64,000 nt of DNA from Candidula unifasciata (taxonomy: Eukaryota; Mollusca; Gastropoda; Stylommatophora; Geomitridae), in NCBI GenBank assembly GCA_905116865.2, contig CAJHNH020002446.1:877001-941000 (forward strand), written 5' to 3'. Below the pieces are notes generated by a model. That model was not told the DNA's origin and did no database searches. It was given only the letters and a program-made list of their open reading frames with translations. Positions 1-23,880 of this stretch are shown one piece after another. The position numbers and the translations under genes were made by a program. Within the stretch, counting starts at the first letter, position 1. Each line of letters begins with the position of its first letter.

Positions 1-531
1 TTATGTACGAAATCTCGACCCCCCCCCCCCACCCCTCCCCCAGATGGGGTGAAATAAAAGAAAAAAACCTGAGATCTTATAAAAAGATAGCCGGAAAGAT
101 AAAAGTCGCAACGGCGCGCCCGCAAAATACCTGAGGTGGAACATATAAAATATAGAAAAAGTCATGGAAATGATTCAAGTAAGCCTAGAAGAAATGGCAG
201 ACATTCAGTCCTTTTATGGTGGGACAGGATGATGGTAATTAGCTTAGTTTGACAGAAGAGCACATGTCCAACATGAAAAAAAGCAGTGATAGGGCTAGAG
301 TTCTCCTCGTCTTCTACTCCCTACCCCCTCCCCCCCCCCACCCCCTTCTTCTTCTTCTTCTTCTTCTTCTTACCGGTATGCTGTCTTCCAATGAAGAATT
401 CAATATATCAAAATTAGGCAATTATAAATAATAAGAAATCTATTCCTGGCTATTTTCAGACATATATGTGAAATGCTCTTATATCTTGGGCTATCTGACG
501 TCTTTTTTTATTACTATTTATTTTTTTAAAG

Positions 532-1773
532 TGCCGATGAATGTGAAATTGTCTGTGGCAAGAGTTCTAATATGACAATACTGAACGACGGAAAACTGGC
601 ATGTCTCTCTTCCCCATCGGTGCTCATGAAAAATTACGGATCAGGATATACAGTTACTGTTCGATTCAGAACTGACGATGACGGAAAATTAATATCCCAG
701 ATGCCTTTTTTAAATTCTGCTGTCGAAGTATTTACGGATATCGAGGTAGGTATCCATTTATTTAGGCAAATAAATTACTTGTACGGATGTAGAAAAGAAA
801 GAACTCGTTTAATCTGAAAAGTTTCTGAGGATCAGGTTGTATTTACAATTCAAAGCTGGTGTGAAAAAGAATGAAGATAAAGCCAGGCCAGGACGTCCGA
901 TTTCTGTTCATAACGACGAATTCATTGTCAGAGAACGGAGATGAGAAGACTGATATCTGACTGTGATGAGGATGGAAGATGAATTTGATGTTAACTGTGA
1001 TATATCTTGATCCTAAAAAAACGTATCTCATCAATTCAGATATCCCAGTAGCACATTTTTCCAGTTTGAAACATAATGTAATGTTCACCACTGGTCTTAT
1101 GCTGCATACTTAGTGATGCAACTTTTACCTGCTGAACAAAATATCGTCTGCTGACCGGGCGGCTTTGCAATGTTGCCAGATCATATATAGATGATGCCTG
1201 TTTGGATGACATGCTTTACTCCATGTTTTTTGTGCGGCCAAAAAAATAGTCTCATTATTTACTTGTACTGTGTTAAACTGTAGCGTGGCCTTCGTTTTTT
1301 TTTATAGCGACTGCTCTATGTGCAGTCGACAGAAGACAATAGAACCTGATTCTTCCTCTGTTTTTTTTTTACTAGTCAGAAAATGACTGACATAGTAAGA
1401 TTAGCCTCGTTATTCAATTGTCTTACTGTGTTCATATAGTAGCGGCCTTACAAATAATAACGTTTTTCTAACAGTTAAGTGAATGGACCTTTTTTTTTTT
1501 AAATAGATTATCTCAGACAAGGACGTGTGCCGCCTTCATTTATTAAATAACAAGCTCAATCTTGGGAAACTGTTTGCCTTGTTGGAAGATGGTATCAGCT
1601 ATTATAATGTCGCCGATTATTCTGTACAGAAGACTTCCCTTGCGCACATCTTGTATTCAATGTCAATATGCCCTGAAGAAGAGTACATTGAAATACCCCC
1701 AGGAATTTCATCTTCATTCGACGTATGGCCACCGCAAGCTTCTAATCAACGGTTTGAATCATCTGTGAATTAG
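532..1773 (+). CDS. ABCA-type ABC transporter, C-terminal end (two last exons, 5' partial)
   Basis: Exons are 532-745 and 1507-1773 (stop TAG at 1771-1773), joined in phase 0 (GAG|gtaggt to aaatag|ATT). The first exon begins in phase 2 after a tttaaag acceptor, so the gene continues upstream of the window. The first exon reads ADECEIVCGKSSNMT, then GKLACLSSPSVLMKNYGSGY. This matches the stretch after the second Walker B/H-loop of ABCA proteins (usually MDECE.LC.R..IM..G.L.C.G....LK..FG.GY). The second exon contains GKLFALLEDGISYYNVADYS followed by VQKTSLAHILYSM, the conserved regulatory segment at the end of NBD2 (usually VF.LLE......V.DYSVSQ.SLEQVFL.F). About 160 residues are visible. ABCA proteins are full-length membrane transporters that mostly move lipids. 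The subfamily member cannot be decided from this fragment. Family assignment is secure from motif order; the substrate is unknown. Confidence 0.9.
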
Positions 1774-1862
1774 CTGAATTTTTATGGGAATATGCGAATC
1801 AGATTTTAGTTTAACGTATTTTTTTGGAAATAATCATTGCATCGTTTTTATTGTTGGGTGCA

Positions 1863-1868
1863 AATAAA
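1863..1868 (+). promoter_or_regulatory. Polyadenylation signal of the ABCA gene
   Basis: AATAAA lies 90 bases after the ABCA stop codon, in a short AT-rich 3' UTR. This fits the 3' end of that transcript. No cleavage site can be shown from sequence alone. Confidence 0.6.
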
Positions 1869-2406
1869 AAGAATAGAATCTCAGAAAGTTGAAATTCTCT
1901 TATTTTTTTTATTTTTTATTGATGCACAGTGCGATTTCTTGTTAGGGGGAACATATACATTAGGTTTGATGGATATTCATGAACACTATGTCTAGCTGAT
2001 AAAGAAGTAAATGGTCTCTACAGAAATGAAATATTTGGTTTGGAATTATATAGCATACAAAGTACAACTCATGTATGTCACCACATCTCGTTCGGTTGCG
2101 TGATTTCCTAGCGGTTCCCACGGGCTGCCCTTGGTTGTAATGGTGTTATGAGATGTCTTTCTTCAGTGTTTATACACAGTGTGCCGAAAAGTGATTCGGA
2201 TTCATTCGACGAGGTCAAGACACTGTCTTCCAGACGAAACTGTGCAGCTTTATTTTCACAATTCTGTTTTCTGTGAACGAATGTTGTTTTTGGAATGTGT
2301 TGTTGTGATTAGGTGACTGTGTTCAATTAAGAAGTACTGCAGGGGGAAGCGTCGAAGGTGCGACGATTCGTGAGTATCGAATCATTGTTAGTTTTGTAAT
2401 TTTATG

Positions 2407-2475
2407 CTCGTTGGTGGTGGCTGTTGTTGGTGGTGGCTGTTGTTGGTGGTGGCTGTTGCTGGTGGTGGCTGTGCT
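2407..2475. repeat. Minisatellite of about 18 bp units
   Basis: About 3.5 tandem copies of an 18-base unit reading GTTGGTGGTGGCTGTT with small changes. It lies between the ABCA and Nudix genes, in a stretch (1881-3000) where I see no gene. Confidence 0.8.
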
Positions 2476-2648
2476 TGAGACATTCAAAACAAGCAACATA
2501 TGACACCTCTAGAACATGAGATGGCCCGCTACTTAATCACATAGCCAAACAAAGTGGGAAGACAAAAGTGAGTCGTACCGCATCTAGCTCTTCGGATCTT
2601 TTTTCCCAAAAAAGATTGCAAAGAAGATTCTTTGGTGCTTTTCATTTT

Positions 2649-2835
2649 CTTCACCCCATCTGGGGTACTAGGAGATTTCGTGGGGCGGGGCGTTCCTGGG
2701 AAAGTTCAGGGTTATAGAGGGGTGGTGAAGAGTTATAGTGTTAAAGTTATGTTAGTCCGTGTTCATTTCACACCCGAACATCCCCATACTATTGGGCTTT
2801 CGCGGGGACTACCCCATGAAATCTCGAAGAGAAGA
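2649..2835. repeat. Possible MITE-like or dispersed repeat with inverted ends
   Basis: GAGATTTCGTGGGG near 2670 recurs in inverted form as CCCCATGAAATCTCG near 2812. The outer part (TTCACCCCATCTGGGG ... GAGATTTCG) also appears inverted at positions 8-55 of the window, so it is a dispersed repeat. No target duplication was found. The open frame at 2632-2838 is a by-product of this GC-richer patch. Confidence 0.35.
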
Positions 2836-3039
2836 TGAACAAAGAGAAAAGGACCAGTTCTTCATTTTGTGGAATACTCTCTTTGACTGAGTAATTCTGT
2901 ATTTAACGTCCTTAACTATATCATCTAGCTGCTGTTATCAGGACACCCAGATATTTAAACGGATCGACTATCGCTCACAAAGTACTTTAAAATTTCTCTT
3001 AAAATGGAGGCGACAAAACTGGTCCCCGTAGCCTGCAGA

Positions 3040-3270
3040 CAGCAAGATCTTGGTACTCTCCAGAGTGGGTTTCCGTGGCGAAATTGTCAAGCCACCTTCT
3101 CTATGTTTGTTGCCCGATCTACGGAGGTCGTGCTCTGTGCGACGCTCTCGGCAGGCAACTAACTAGCCTGTCTGTGGAGAGAGACTGAGCCATATGGAAT
3201 CAGACCAGGTGCAATGAAGTCGATCCTCTCACCTTTACCAGTGACCTTCACTGGTCATCTCCAGGACTCG
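3040..3270 (+). mobile_element. tRNA-derived SINE, family B (degraded)
   Basis: The head resembles the A-box region of the better copy at 9430-9680 (minus strand): GGCGAAATTGTCAAGCCACC here against GGCGAAGTGGTCAAGCCGC there. The tail GCCATATGGAATCAGACC then GTGCAATGAAGTCGATCC also occurs at 35870-35930. Three window copies support a SINE family. Confidence 0.6.
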
Positions 3271-3389
3271 GCGACACAGTTATAACCCGATCTTAGGGAA
3301 CATATGTGCCACAGGCAGCCTTGGTTTCATCACGTTCAATAAGTTTAAGTCTTTCGGTATCAAGCTGAACGTTCTCTGACCGCTTCATA

Positions 3390-3990
3390 CATTGTATTCA
3401 TTTCTTATTTCTGAGTTATGAGTTCAAAGCCTGGCATAAGATATCACAACGTCTAGTTTGAGAACGAAGGGGAGGCAGTCACTGATACCTTCTGCTGCCT
3501 CGAAAATCAGCTGTACACACAAGCAGTAATTGTAACTAACTTACAGAGTGTGTTGAGAAAGATGGAGACAAGCATTCTCCGTGTAGACTGGTAAGCATCA
3601 ATTTAGAGGTCCTGGGTAGTTAGCGTCCTTTGGATATGTTTTCCATGTAATGCTGGAGTATCGGTAAACGAGCATGCAGATAGACTGACCGGTTCTGCGC
3701 CATTTGGTGGTGAATTAATATACGACAAGCTAGATAATGTGAGGGCCCTTTGGGGGCACGTGAACAGTGCGCGGGCACAAATAGATCATTGCTGTCTGAG
3801 GAGAATGGCGCTGCCAGAAGTTGCCAAGGGATCTGACCAACGCTCACCATTCAAGAGAAAGGCGAGACGGATATGCAATCAGTCAGCTACTTCTACCGCT
3901 GGAATTGGAACTCTTCGCTTGCTGCCGAAAATGGGGACGGAGAGATTATGGGAGTTTCCTGAGTGCTATGATGTCGATTCCTAATTCAAC
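3390..3990 (+). mobile_element. RNase H LINE, 3' fragment (Nimb/I-like), frameshifted
   Basis: Several frames together encode the end of an RNase H domain and the C-terminal region of a non-LTR retrotransposon, with conserved pieces such as ALWGHVNSARAQIDHCCLRR and LRLLPKMGTERLWEFPECYD. The same segment recurs at 43490-43870 and 61840-62755, so this is a truncated element of a multi-copy family and not a gene. Frames break several times. Placing it in an I/Nimb-type clade is inference from the RNase H domain. Confidence 0.75.
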
Positions 3991-4880
3991 CTTTAACTGT
4001 GGTGACTGCACACATACCTTGATTTTAAAAAAAAATGTTTTTAATGATTAGCACATAAATCCACCTTGAGGTCTTGTGCTCTGCTTTTTTTTTTTGGAAG
4101 GACTTTGCACAACTGTCTTCTTCGTGTATGTTGATGTCTCACTCATGTTCGTCCTTAGTTTGCTACCGAAGGAGTCCAGTCAAGAATATGGACGAGGAGA
4201 AAGATGGTCATGTCGATAGTGGTGATGATGATGATGTCTTACTTGCTGCATGCTTCTCGCGTTACTGATACTTAAATAATTAAATGTCCGGAAACAACTG
4301 TTCTTTTCTATACTGTCTGTATTGTGATACCTCAGTTATGTCACGAACAACATCAATGATATTCTGAATAGCGCTGTGTTCGCTCTATGGTTACATACTC
4401 TTTAGGTCGCGTTGTGCTCTTCATCTCCAGTTTTGTTTTGTTTTTTGTTAACTGGTTCTAGCGTCTTCAACTGCCACCTGGTTTTTAGTGCTGTCTGGTA
4501 CTAACGGCTTAATCGTCGACTCTAACTTCTCAATAGTGTTTCTACCTAATGTGTCTCTATTTCCCATAGATCTATGTATCTTGTCTATTGTCTCTGTAGT
4601 TCAATGTCTCCCACATGTCGCCTCTCTTTTGACTATCTTGAAGCTCCATGTGACTGGTTCCTCTGCTTCTAGGTCACGACGACTGAAGACTGAAGATTCT
4701 CGTCTTTGGGGGTACATATTACTAGTCCTCCTCGTAGACTGAAGGGTCCCCGAGTGTAAGTAAGTAAATTTTACCCAACCATAACATCACACAAGCGATA
4801 AACTATATTTATGGCGCTGCTATATATAGGGCACCCGGAACAAGCAAAGGTGGGGCATGAAAATAAAAAAATAAAAATTG

Positions 4881-5010
4881 AATCCCACGTGGGGACAACG
4901 TGTAATAAAAATGCTGGAATGCGTGGTATGTGTTTTCCTGCTCACTACTGCTGCTAGAATGTTCTAGTACGGCTTAACATGTTGACTATGTGCGTTCTCA
5001 CGTGGGATTT
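4881..5010. repeat. Short inverted repeat (about 130 bp hairpin)
   Basis: AATCCCACGTGG at 4881 is matched in inverted orientation by CACGTGGGATTTT ending at 5011. A small palindromic element or relic is possible. The surrounding 4000-6240 shows no coding exon that I can support. Confidence 0.35.
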
Positions 5011-6249
5011 TCCAACTGCATCAGGATTGCACCAGATAGCTCTGCTCTTAAATATACTCATTTGTTTGGCTACTGGCCTTCTGTCGATTTCTAGAAACGG
5101 TACTACTGCATTATCTTTGTTAGGGCACGTTTAAAAACATTACCTCAGATAATATTTACAGATTATTCATGTGCAAAATATTTGTCTGCACGTGATGGTT
5201 CGAGAATGGGAATATCACGGTTGCTAAGACATGTTGATTTCGGTCCATTTAACTAATATGCTATACCCTACCGCCTGAAAAACAATTGCTACATAATGTT
5301 GTTGGCAGATGGGCACATGTTCGCCCTATCGAAAACTGGTTATTAAGTTTCTCCCTTAGTGAACCACTGTGTTTATTACCTCAGAATTAAGCTACTTAGA
5401 CTTTGCTACTACCTAAGCTGTTAGACTTTTTGTGGTTGTAAATGTGTAATAAAGATACATGGTTTTACATGCTTAAATGTACCTTTAAGTCGCAACGGAC
5501 ATGGACCACTTCTGCGTGAGACCTTAGGGGATAGGAACAAACAGCGGCTGAAACGATGTGGCTCTTGGGTGGTCATTGTACAAGCGGAAATCACTACAAG
5601 AAATGTTTGTGCTACTGATAAAATAGCACTGGGCAAGGAATGGATCACATTGTCGCCCAGTAAAACAGCCATGCACAGGTTATTGTTATTTTGGACCGAG
5701 GATGCCAGGAATAGATAGCTGGTGGAACAGAGTCAGCGGTGCAAGAGCTGTTAAAAAATGAAATATGGTACTATCCAGGGAAATCCCTACGTCACTACTT
5801 AATCTCGAAGCCGACGCGACGAGGTCGCCTACAATTAAAGTACCCAATTTAGTAGATAACAGAAGATCTATTTGAAACCATGGAACAGACTCGAGATCTC
5901 GGTGACAATTTCAATGTGATAGAAAGAGGGCAGGGGGCGGCAACAAGGTAAATAATGAATTGCTTGGTTACGCGTATATGATTGGGTAGAACAAGACCTC
6001 TGGCCTGGTTCGTGATTCCGTCGGTCGTGTAGGATGCGAATCCTACTATACGAGTCATACTTATCAGCTCGGCACATGGTGATGATGATATTTTCAAAGA
6101 AAGCTCCCAATAAGCAAAAATAGGACCACAAATATAGTTTGGGAACCACTGGTCTAATCTCTCCATCATTGCCTAAGTATTTGTTACGTTTCTTTTGTGC
6201 GTGTTTCATATTTTATATTCATGTTTCTTTCACTCATAAAAAGTAAACG

Positions 6250-6257
6250 CTTCCGGT
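6250..6257. promoter_or_regulatory. ETS-like site upstream of the Nudix start
   Basis: CTTCCGGT (reverse ACCGGAAG) lies about 65 bases before the Nudix ATG and matches the core bound by ETS/GABP factors in many animal promoters. There is no TATA box. It marks a plausible promoter but is a single short match. Confidence 0.3.
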
Positions 6258-6320
6258 ACTCAAATCAACCAAGTGTTTTATTTACATGTTTCTTAGATAC
6301 GGAAGAATTCAATTACAAAA

Positions 6321-19063
<12,743 letters not shown>

Positions 19064-19649
19064 ACAACTGTGCCCAACAGACTTTCTCCAAGCAGTGGAC
19101 TCTTGTTTTATTATGGAACAGCTTCAAAATTGAATATATATATCAGATTTTAAACACTCTAGCTCTGAATATTGTTAAGCATTTGTGTATGTATTTCCCT
19201 GTTTTGAAAAGAAAAATCACTTACAAATAGTCATTGTTGGTATGTTACCTTCCTGTCAATATTGTGGATAGACAGGTTTACTGTTTTTGGTCATGGCAAG
19301 TTTTTGCTTATGACATTTGTTAGCCTCTGCATGTTCTTCATATGTAGACTGAAAGGATATAATTCTTTTGCCTGGCTGCTGAATTGAGAGCATGGCACGA
19401 CACTGTGATCTGCAAATTTAATTTGGAATGCTTTTCGACAGTGCCCAATGTGGTTTATGTTATGAAATGCAGATTTAGGCCTATTGCCAGAGATAACTGT
19501 TGGTGAGTTATATGATTAATTGTCTGTGCATCTACTGATTTGTTGTAACTGCTGCTTCCATCAGTGATAAACTGCAATTCTGGTGTTAGATAGTTTGTGT
19601 TGGTACTTTTTGCAGCTGCTTTATGCATGTAATGCGTGTCAGTTTTTTT

Positions 19650-19745
19650 CACAAGGGATGGTGATGGACACTTGATGTGGTTTTCGTTGGCACAGGAACC
19701 GAGCAACTATGGGATAACCCCTTTGCTATGAAGTTGGAACTAAAA
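19650..19745 (+). repeat. Dispersed repeat matching 22437-22570 (inverted)
   Basis: CACAAGGGATGGTGATGG then GGAACCGAGCAACTATGGG and CCCTTTGCTATGAAG occur in the same order on the minus strand at 22437-22570. Frames here read TGTEQLWDNPFAMK, there TGAEQLWGDPFAIK. Located in the 3' flank of the Nudix gene, possibly within its 3' UTR. Confidence 0.6.
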
Positions 19746-19794
19746 TTATAATATCTCAAGTTTACTCTCCCCATGGAATTCTGCCCCACTACAA

Positions 19795-20015
19795 ACAGGT
19801 GAGTTGCATATCCTTTACAGGACATTGCAGAACCAACCCCAACGGCCCCTGGCTGTTGTGTGGTTTTTCTAGGCAAATTTACGTCCAGTAGTTTGCCATT
19901 GCTTTCTTGATACCACTGTCGAAACCAATGCAAGGCGCATGGCTCACAGCTGGGATCGAACCCGGCATCTCAACATTACGAAGCGTTCGCATCGACTTAG
20001 CCACAGAGCCGACAG
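19795..20015 (-). mobile_element. tRNA-derived SINE, family C (best copy)
   Basis: On the minus strand the head has an A box TGGCTAAGTCG and a perfect B box GGTTCGATCCC, so it can be read as an RNA polymerase III promoter. The body GGCAAACTACTGGACGTAAA then GTTGGTTCTGCAATGTCC is shared with 14295-14385 and 36800-36925; a degraded head is at 52455-52605. The shared body may be a conserved SINE central domain. Confidence 0.8.
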
Positions 20016-20181
20016 TGCAAACAGAGTCTTTGGTAATGTAATGGTTTAATTTTATAGCCAAAATTATACTACCGGGTCATTCAGAATGTGAAATTGAGAA
20101 AAGGCAAGATATAATCAAACTGCTGCTTTTACCATTAATATTGGAACTGTACATTAGCTGCTGAAGGTGGGGACAGATCAC

Positions 20182-21054
20182 TTAACTCTTTGAGTCCAAT
20201 AGGGTTTGGCATCAGAGGCCCAAGGGGTTGTAATGAAAAATTTTTATTTCACAAGTGTAACACATTAAAACAGACAATACTAATTCAATTGCAGCGCAAC
20301 ATTCACATATTATACATCAAAGTGACCAATGATTGTTGAAGAATAATTATAGAATATAGCTACAACAAATAATGGCACTCAAGGAAAACTGGTTAAAATA
20401 TATCCAAAATGAATCACAAATAAATGTGAACCACTTAGTAATGAATAAGTAAAATATAAACTCAATCTATACATAAGATTTTGTTCCAAAGAATCTTTTG
20501 AAGCATCATAACAGAGCACCATTATTTGGTAAAGAAAAACTGACTCCCCAAACAATTAGCATCTTCACACAAAACGAAGTTTATATAACACTCAATTTGC
20601 CTGTAATTTTGTAGCTATGTTTCTTAATTATAAGGGGAATAGCACTAGAACTAACTGACACTGAAGGAAATCGTCTTTTCACTAATGTTTATTATATTTC
20701 TGCAACGTTATCTATCTAACTTCGGATAAATTGAATAAACACCGACTTCATTAAAATTTGAGGCTTCTAAAGCGGTAAATCATGTTGGCATGCATGTAGA
20801 ATATTGCTAGGCGCCCATATTCTTTTCAAACACTAATTAACTTGACAAATATATTTTCGGCTTTCAAACCACATTTCTAAATGAGAACGCCTGAAATCAG
20901 ACACAAAGTACTCAAAAGGAAGTTGAAATTGAGCGGTCCGCGTTTTACAACCAGGCAGTGGTAGATGAAAAACCTTCATTGTTACTCGTCGATTGGGTCG
21001 CGTGGTTGAAACAAATTAGCACGGGATGCATTTCCTGGGACTCAAAGAGTAAAG
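20182..21054. mobile_element. TTAA-type MITE, about 870 bp
   Basis: TTAACTCTTTGAGTCCAA at the left is mirrored by GGGACTCAAAGAGTAAA at the right, giving inverted ends with a TTAA-like flank. The interior is AT-rich, without a transposase frame. Ends resemble the smaller units at 7715-7947 and 9771-9850. Confidence 0.6.
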
Positions 21055-21714
21055 GAATGTTCTGAGTTTGTGATGTCAGTTCTAAATTTACCAGGATGGA
21101 ACAACTAGGTTTATCAGGCGCTTTACAATTGAATTTTCTCTTTAGCAGTAATGTTTCTTACCACACATTTCTTTTCACTTCGTCTGAGTAACTGGGAAAT
21201 TCATCTGTGCTATATTCTGAACTATATACTCTTGAATCATATTAACATCGAAAGGCCTATCATTTAATTTCTGTTAATGTTGTTATGTTAATGGTGATGT
21301 TTTTATCTGTAACTCCTGTATTGTTTAATAATTGTTGATCTGGCCAGATCTATAAGTGCTATACACCTTTGATAGTTCTTTATCCCAGACTGAATAATTT
21401 TTTAGTTGTCTTATGTAGCATTTTTATACTTCTAAGTTGTTAATGTTCAGTCTTTCAATTTTTTTATATTCTCTCACTTACTAACTTTGCTTATTTTTAT
21501 CTGAAATTGTGCAAGAGGCCAAATTATGGCTGTGCATTGTTGGTTTTGGTGCCTAAAGCAGTGACCAACATGAACAAAACTTTTTAACATCATAAGTAAA
21601 AGTTCTTAGATAGAAGTGCCCTAAAAACAAAGCACCTGGTTTAGATGGAAAAAAAAACTACAGAAGCTATTCAAGCATATATAGCCTTAGTTGCATTGTA
21701 AAATGTGTATGAGA

Positions 21715-21905
21715 TTTTTTACAACTGAACATCTGGGTGGAAGGTGAGGGGAAGGCCAAGAAAAAGGTGGATAAATAGTTTAGCTGAAAGGTGAACAAAC
21801 CTATTACCCAAGCCACACAAGAAGTGCAAGATAAATATAGAAAACCATGACACCGGGCTACAACCTGGTATTAATGAGACAGCAAAAGAAAAAACAGGAT
21901 TTGCA
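21715..21905 (+). mobile_element. LINE 3' tail fragment
   Basis: GAGGGGAAGGCCAAGAAAAA then CCGGGCTACAACCTGG reads like the GRPRKRW...GLQPG tail of an RTE-type LINE and matches 11085-11232. Confidence 0.6.
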
Positions 21906-22059
21906 TTGTAACCTTGTGAAAACATCAGAAGCATATTGATTTAAAATGTAACTATTTTGATTTCTTGTGACCTGTTGATTGGGACCAAATTTGACAATGA
22001 TAATAAAGTATTGGGGACAAATTACTGAACATTATTGTTTGTTTAACTTTCTTAATAAT

Positions 22060-22800
22060 GTTTTGATGTTAAAGTAACTATGGCAGCTGATAAGTCCCTA
22101 TGTAAGCCTCTGTGCATCTTGTCTCCATCTCTCTGTCAAATGTGTAGTCTTCTGTGAAAATGTTGCCTATATATTTTATTTCAACTACAAGACTAATTTT
22201 ACTTGTATGTGTTTCTCTTTTTTTTAAGGCGGGTCCTAGTGATGGCTTGCTAATTTTCATTTGTATTGTGCATTTTAAACTCCAGGTTGTAATTTTTGCC
22301 TGTTTTCGAAAGTAAACTGATGTGGCTTTGCCGTAGTTTGGCTACTTTTAAGTATATGTATGTGAATTGTGTATAAATTTTCAGTCATCTTTTGCCTAAA
22401 TCTGGGTATGAAACTGTGCTGTTTGTGTATGTATATTATCTGGTAATTGGTAATCTTATCTAGTAATCTTAGTATCAGCTTTATAGCAAACGGGTCACCC
22501 CATAGTTGTTCGGCTCCTGTGTCAATGAAAAAACACACAGAATGTTTATCAAAATCCCTTGTGGAAATATTGACAGACTGCTGTCTCAGCAAATGCACTA
22601 GCATACATGTATATGATCTGTCATATCGTATGTATTCTATGTGATGTAGTAATGTAAAATTTCCAGTGCTGCTGTCGTTTGGGTGCTTGTATGTTTGTTT
22701 TTGTATTTTATCTGTATTGGTGTTTATTAATATCTTTTCATCATAGAAGTTCCAAAGTTTCATGTTGGTGACAAACTTTTTTAAGACAAACATAATTTTG
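22060..22800 (-). mobile_element. Decayed LINE-like region containing a dispersed repeat
   Basis: The minus strand has VVEIKYIGNIFTEDYTFDRE then METRCTEAYI at 22080-22260, close to the FKYLG.IFTEDGR..KEI.. motif of LINE reverse transcriptases. A 172-residue frame at 22275-22793 has no recognisable domain; inside it 22437-22570 matches 19650-19745. Confidence 0.5.
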
Positions 22801-23227
22801 CAACACAGTAATTTAGTCTACTAGCAAGCCACAGGTCAACTAGCCCCTTATAAGAGATCCAGACATATTTATGATTTATGCTTTTATGTTTGCCTGAGAC
22901 ATCTTCACACTGCAGCTGTCACACTAATGTGTTGCAACACACAGTTTGGAAAGCTCTTTTATGGTGTCCTTTGTATAGTATAGTGTGTTGCTAGTTTGTA
23001 TATTCTTGTCAAGTCTTGCTGCTGTCTTGTGTGCCTCTTTTAGTAAGTTGTTTCTAAACTGTTAGGGTGTCTGATTGTGTCTATGAAGTTATGCTTTTCT
23101 ATGATAGTTTGTAATGTATCGAGTTTTTGCGTGTCCTCTATGCCCATTTTTGTCAATTGTGTATTGTCCTGTCCACGAATAACATCATCATTTGTCAGTA
23201 CTGTTGAAATTCTACACTAATCATATC

Positions 23228-23510
23228 TTCTCTTCTTCTTCTGTGTGCTCACCAGCTGAAACTCCAGGGGAAAACTTCTGGTTGTTTGACATTAGTCTTC
23301 TTCCACAACTTGAGTTCTGCATGCAAATCTGTTTTACAGATCTGGCATATGTGTATGCAGACTGTTGATTCCTAGCCTCCCAGGCAGATGAACTCCAACT
23401 TCAGAAGAAACATTTCTAATTATCCACTTGTATGACATGCTTATTGGAAGGGCAGTGTGTCTATTCCTTTTTTTTAACAATAAGACCCCGGAACACACTT
23501 AGATTCTAGA
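23228..23510 (-). mobile_element. Short interspersed repeat with (GAA)n tail
   Basis: A near-complete copy. On + it runs TTCTTCTTC, then CACCAGCTGAAACTCCAG, TTTTACAGATCTGGCATA, TGTATGCAGACTGTTG, CCAGGCAGATGAACTCC and ACCCCGGAACACACTT. The sense strand is minus and ends in GAA repeats, as do the RNase H LINEs of this window. Confidence 0.75.
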
Positions 23511-23880
23511 CATGTCCGTTTTTCAATGTTATGCACAGCTGAGACTGAAGACAAAGATATTTGCTTGTTATATGCCAGCTGAGACTGAAGATAAAGATAT
23601 TTTCCTCAAGATAAAGATATTTTCTGTCCAATTGCCTCATAAAGTTGATAACATTCAAAACATTACCTGTTGATACTAATGGGAGACTTCAGTGCAAACA
23701 TGAGTAGTGAAAAAATGGGTGTTGAGAGAGCTATGGGAAAGGATGAATATAACATAGTGAATGAAAACTGAGAAAGACTACTTGATTTGCATGTACAGTC
23801 AGATCTCATCTTTAGAAGTGCAGTCTTTGCAAATAAGGAGATTCACAAACTAACTTGAAATAGTATTCACCATACATAAT
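23510..23880 (+). mobile_element. LINE endonuclease fragment
   Basis: Frames here read MSVFQCYAQ, then LMGDFSANMSSEKMGVERA, a stop-broken ERLLDLHV, and FANKEIHKLT. This is the order of an APE-type LINE endonuclease (..YAPT.., LMGDFNA, ..NKxIHKLTW..). The sequence runs directly into the satellite array. Confidence 0.7.

Noticed and set aside
5849..6209. Open frames of 106 and 113 residues on the minus strand
   Set aside because: They overlap each other in two frames, show no motif, and have no coding-like conservation that can be judged here.
19920..20010. Functional tRNA gene on the minus strand
   Set aside because: A and B boxes are good, but the arms do not close into a cloverleaf and a conserved SINE body follows.
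22275..22793. Host gene of 172 residues on the minus strand
   Set aside because: No domain, no splice or promoter support, and part of it is a dispersed repeat; it lies in LINE-like debris.
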